In this document: positions 59,901 through 64,000 of the stretch, one piece after another
Layout: the number at the start of each line of letters is the position of its first letter
Position numbering within the stretch: position 1 is the first letter of the stretch
Origin: Mucidula mucida
Lineage: Eukaryota; Basidiomycota; Agaricomycetes; Agaricales; Physalacriaceae
NCBI GenBank assembly: GCA_015501055.1
Contig: JADNYV010000030.1
Span: 124,001 to 188,000 of the forward strand
Direction of reading: 5' to 3'
DNA length: 64,000 nucleotides
Notes under the pieces: model-generated
What the model saw: the letters and a program-made list of their open reading frames with translations, nothing else
The model's database searches: none
Told to the model about the DNA's origin: nothing
Made by a program: the position numbers and the translations under genes

Positions 59901-62422
59901 GACGAACACAGCCTCGTAATTGCGCGCGCCTTTGATACATATAAGGGTGATGGCGCTTTCTGGTTCTGGATAACGCTCATTCCGCAACTTTGCACGTCCC
60001 TCTCATTACGGGAAGTGAAACAGGCCCGCTATATTTTGCTCAATCTGGCAAAACACTATCCTCAGGTATGATGATCGTCTACCATTTCTTCCCATGACCA
60101 ATGACGTCCTCGAAATTTAGGCTCTGTTTTTCTATATCAGAACGACCCGCGAAGAGATGCTTATTGCTAAGCGTGCACAAGAAAATACGAGGGCTCAACA
60201 AGCAGCAGCAGCCGCTTCAGGAAACCCTGAAGCCGTTGTCCCAGCCACTCCTACAGCTGATGTTGCTCCGTCGGGACGTAAGTCGGAGATGATTTCATAT
60301 CATTGATATTGCTTTTCTCAATAACTATCACAGCAAGGGAACATGTCGAGGATATCGTGCAGTTACTGAAAACCGCATTCCCTTTACTGATTCTAAGTCT
60401 GGAGACGATGCTTGATCAAATGTTGTTAAAGTTCAAAGCAGCCCACGAGGAGGACATGTACCGACACCTCTCGATGTTATTGCATGAGGTACTACAGGTA
60501 AGCAAAGCAGGGACTGACTGTCAGGTTGTGTCTAACATATCACAAGCACTATCTCGTTCGAATGAACCAAAATGTGGAAGACACAGAACTCAGTCCCCAG
60601 ATGATGTACACATTACACCGGCTTGCCCAGGGTATCAATAAACAGGGTCTCCCTCGCATTAAGGTAGTTCAATCTCAGCTTACAAAAATGGATCTGACGG
60701 TTCCATCTATGTTAGGAAGCATTTGACGAGGACTTCATCAACGTCAAATTGAACTTCAACGACTATATCCAGCGCCTACAGCGGTGGCGAGATCGCTATG
60801 AGACCATCCTTGTAGCAAAGCCACGCTTCCAGACCATGGATACACTGAGTCATTACCTGACTGAATTTCAATATAGCAAAGTCGACGAAATTGAAGTTCC
60901 TGGCCAATACACCGAGGTAATTGTTTGCCTGCATGTTGTTCTGTTTACTGAGCCTCTGCAGGAAAAGGACAACAATCAGAACTTTGTTCGCATTCAAAAG
61001 TTCCATCCACGCTTTGAGAACTGTCGTACCAACAACACTTACTGGAAACGCATCACCTTGATCGGAAGTGACAATTCCAGCATTTCGTTCTGTGTCCAAC
61101 CGCCTGCCTCTCGGAATTATCGGCGGGAGGAGAAGGCCATGGAACTCTGTCGTACGTTGAACGGGTAAGTACTTCTTCCGTTATGGTTGTAGCCTTGGTT
61201 TAAGGTGTCTAGTGCTTTGGCGCGCAAGAAAGAAACACGGAAGAGGAATCTCTCGTTCCATGTTCCGATCATCGTTTCCTGTAGCCCCGCCCTTCGACTG
61301 TTTCAAATGGACACATCGTTTGTCGCCTTCACCGACATATTCGACCTCCATTGTCGGAATACTGGTATTGCAAGAGAAGCGGCCATTCTTTATTCGGCTG
61401 GTAAAGTCAACAAAATGCTCCGAGAGGCCAGACAGAGTGCTGTACCAAATTCGGTACGTGGATTACACTGTGTGTACGTTGAAGCTAACTTTTGTGCATT
61501 AGTTTGGCAAGCCGGAGTATTTGACCATGAAAAAGACCATCTACGACGAGATCTGTGCTAAGATGGTTCCGGATGACCTTATTACGAAGGTAACGAAGTC
61601 CGTTTCTCCAGTCATGAATATAGACTTACTGATAGCACTCAGTACATGATTCGTACCATGGACGGGGCAAGTGAACTATGGCGAATGCGGAAACAGTTTG
61701 CCTTGCAAGTTGCGAGCACGAGTTTCTTGACGTACATGCTGTTCCTAAGTAATCGGTACCCTCTTCGATTCTTCGTTTCGCGCTCGACAGGTCAGATTGT
61801 CATGACTGAACCCCTACCCAGTATGTTGTATTTGGTTTCTTATGGAGCGTTGCGTCTGATTCCCTCTGAAGCATTTGTCAATCCCAGTGTTCCTGTATTC
61901 CACGTGAACGACGTTGTGCCCTTTAGGCTCACACCCAACATGCAACACTTCATAGCTCCGATCTTCTTCGAGGGTATCCTCGCTCCGGGCATCATGTCTA
62001 TTGGTCGCTCCTTGACGGACCCGCAGGTCAGTAGCTTGATCACTTCATGGTAAAATTCTCTCACGTTCTGTTAGTTCGAGCTAGAGCACCAGCTTGCGTT
62101 GTTCTGTCGAGAGGAAGTTCTTGGGTGGATGCGCTCCAAAAGTACCAATGCAGATGCGAACGCCACCCAATTCAAGCATCACGTCATGGCGAACGTCGAG
62201 AACATTGTCAAGCATGCCGAGACGCTAGCTTGTAAAATTGAACACGATCAGGTTTGTATCGTTTCCCGCTAATGCTTGTCTGTTCTCTGACAGTACGTTT
62301 AGGCTCTACAGGGCGTCACGCCTACAGTACCGGTCATGCAGACGGCCATTGGTCTCATATGCAGCGCAAGTAATCCAGTACAGTTGATCAAGATGGGTGA
62401 GACGTACCAGCCGTGGTTTTAA
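50917..62422 (+). CDS. TRA1: TRA1, PIKK-family scaffold of SAGA and NuA4
   Basis: Tra1 is the very large activator-binding subunit shared by the SAGA and NuA4 histone acetyltransferase complexes. The start at 50917 gives MATLRAGDGHLPTGADIEQR. More than 40 HEAT-like helical repeats follow in long exons (for example 52,573-53,830 and 55,042-57,030). The FAT domain lies about 58,430-60,070 (YVALEILGDSMESVKDDEPS, WEHASTVYENAQSKARTGTI, YLSIDEHSLVIARAFDTY). The PI3K-like domain lies about 60,960-62,030. Its catalytic positions are replaced: in place of the usual GLGDRH..N motif it has FLSNRYPLRFF, and in place of DFG it has SRSTGQIV, so it is a pseudokinase as in all Tra1/TRRAP. The FATC end is LIKMGETYQPWF at 62422. 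All splices checked keep frame over about 3,650 residues. Confidence 0.96.
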
Positions 62423-62688
62423 GCAGTAGATTGTATCAGCATCTGTATTCCTATCTCATCATACGCTTATTTTGTACACATTGTAACATAATCGCATTTT
62501 CTTCACAAGCCCACAATCAGGGGACCCGTAGGTTGTTCGAATGACCATTCGCGAGGGACAGTTATGGTCTGAGGCCATTTGGACTTGGGTATCTTTCTTA
62601 CGACAGCCAGCATCCTGCGGAAGTCCTAGATGTATCAACCAGTCTCCGAAATTAATGCATCATTAAAGCCGCCTCAGTATTCCGGAAG

Positions 62689-64000
62689 TCATTGATCAGC
62701 ACTTCGCTGTCGTCCCTCATCTGTGTGAAAAATGAGCACGGGAAAGACGGCAGAGTAGAAAACACTGACGGCCTCTGCCATTCGGGAAACGGATGATCCA
62801 GGCCTGTTGTACATGATAGCGTTGGCAAACATCAAGTAGATATCTCTACGGTACTCTAGCGAATTAGTGATTGCCCCTTCCTTGATCTTGTTCTTTATTG
62901 TACGCAGGTCTATAGGCCGCTTGACGATATCGCGATAGTCGGGTGCTTCGCTTGCCTTGATGGGGCTCTGGAAGATGTTACCGTCCTTGAGGGTGGTTAT
63001 GCGGGAATGAAGTGGCCCGATAATGGATTGGAAGCGCTTGATTGCGATAGCTTCTGGGTCTGCGCCACCCCGGCGACGGCCACGAGTACTTGAAGACCCT
63101 GCTTCCTCTTCAATAAGGGATTCGGAGACTTCTCGGATGCGTTTTTTGTCGCGAATACTGTCTGGAGGATCCAAAACGGATGCTTTGCGTTTACCTGACA
63201 GAAGATTGAATACGTGCAAGGAGATGTAGTTGAATTTATACTTCTGCGTGCAGGAAGTGCTTCCGGGGCGGGGGACTCTTCATCACCGGCAGGAGTATCC
63301 AAACGCTCCATCTCGACATCGCTGCTGTCCGGTGCTGATGATCGTCCTTTCTTGCGGTCTTTGGGTTTGGTCGATGCTCGTAGTCGCGCTGCTCTCGCTG
63401 CGTAAGTATGAGTAATAAAAGTATCTGAGAGATGGTGGTCCTCACTTCTCGTCGCATGTAGTGGCTCATCTTCAGAGGACTCGTCGTCTTCGTCAACACC
63501 TCGCGCAGTGTCCTGTTCGTCGCTGGCCTTTGGTCGTTGCTCTGCGAGGGGGTCGTGGTCAGAATCTGGTTTCTTCCATGTCCCGGCACGAAGTTGCTCA
63601 ATTTCCTCAGCAATTGCTCTGCCAAATAAGTAAAGAGAAAGATAGTAGAAACAGACAACGTACTTGAATTTGGCCTCTTCAATGAGAATCAGTTTACGCA
63701 GGTCATCGAAATGGGTCGCGTAAAATCGTCTGGCCAAGGACAAGTTGACTGCGGCGTGAATGGTGGCGTTTTCCTGTGTGCTAGGGCTGATAAGACGGAC
63801 TCAAGTATTGAACATGGGTTCGACGTACAGATCAAGCCCGGCTTCTTGCAATAAATTCGCGTAAATTGACTGGCAAGACTAAAATGTATTACTACTAGGT
63901 GAAAATGGAAATCAGAAGACGCAGTACTTGAGCAGTGAAGAACGATTTTGGATGGGACAGTAGTGGATGCCTGGACAACAATTTAGCGACCGAGGCCCAG
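62689..64000 (-). CDS. Bromodomain protein, BRD8/Bdc1-like NuA4 subunit (N-terminus outside window)
   Basis: Exons read leftward from the window edge give WASVAKLLSRHPLLSHPKSF and CQSIYANLLQEAGLD, a SANT-like region as at the N-terminus of BRD8. Next come FYATHFDDLRKLILIEEAKF and AIAEEIEQLRAGTWKK, the helical segment usual between the two BRD8 regions. An acidic linker follows (DEDDESSEDEPLHATRSEDH). The bromodomain begins at about 63,010: IIGPLHSRITTLKDGNIFQS, APDYRDIVKRPIDLRTIKNK, and FANAIMYNRPGSSV with the acetyl-lysine-binding Asn. The stop is at 62689. BRD8 in animals and Bdc1 in fission yeast belong to NuA4/TIP60. The gene is convergent with TRA1 (266 bp between stops). The start codon is not in the window. 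Confidence 0.82.

Noticed and set aside
60153..60262. Gln/Ala-rich stretch (AQQAAAAASGNP) considered as a trinucleotide-repeat expansion
   Set aside because: It is a short mixed-codon linker inside TRA1, not a pure repeat.

Overview
The window is nuclear DNA of a filamentous basidiomycete, most likely an Agaricomycete. Genes are closely packed on both strands and split by many introns of about 45-60 nt with GT(A/G)NG...YAG borders. The proteins are typical of mushrooms: a fungal F-box-like protein, a CYP monooxygenase, MARVEL-type membrane proteins, verprolin, an IQGAP with RasGAP domain, and a fungal-length TRA1. I see no bacterial-style operons, rRNA, CRISPR, or complete transposon.

Layout. 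1-400 (-): 5' part of a Ser/His-rich protein. 692-3185 (-): endopolyphosphatase. 3574-4149 (-): small unknown protein. 4702-7452 (+): acetoacetyl-CoA synthetase. 7827-11209 (+): three consecutive genes for four-helix membrane proteins of MARVEL type. 11413-13120 (-): E2 enzyme UBC8 and a THOC5-like protein. 13240-15092 (+): glucose-6-phosphate dehydrogenase. 15388-21668 (+): IQGAP. 21823-23130 (-) and 23305-25286 (+): a divergent pair of non-heme iron proteins, a JMJD7-like oxygenase and a Rieske/DUF455 fusion. 25350-30743 (-): NDR kinase, kinase-like protein, UTP15. 30887-35078 (+): TCTP and gamma-tubulin complex protein 3. 35530-40706: an accessory block (P450, coiled-coil protein, F-box-like gene) with several broken frames. 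40707-44044 (+): verprolin and protein disulfide isomerase. 44724-45540 (+): phospholipid N-methyltransferase OPI3. 45649-50646 (-): secreted GH78-type alpha-L-rhamnosidase and a multi-pass membrane protein. 50917-62422 (+): TRA1. 62689-64000 (-): bromodomain protein resembling BRD8/Bdc1, running off the right edge.

Functional groupings. TRA1 and the BRD8-like protein are both linked to the NuA4 acetyltransferase and sit tail to tail. UTP15 and TCTP, both tied to growth and ribosomes, share a 143-bp divergent promoter. IQGAP, NDR kinase, GCP3 and verprolin are cytoskeleton and polarity genes spread over 25 kb, with no sign of co-regulation.

Data quality. Several genes (PPN1, IQGAP, Rieske/DUF455, the kinase-like gene, P450, F-box-like, OPI3) need single-base frame corrections to match their families, while the 11.5-kb TRA1 and the AACS, G6PDH, PDI and GCP3 genes read through cleanly. 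Some indels may be assembly errors and some may be real decay. Exon limits were assigned by reading frame, splice consensus and family similarity recalled from knowledge, not by alignment.
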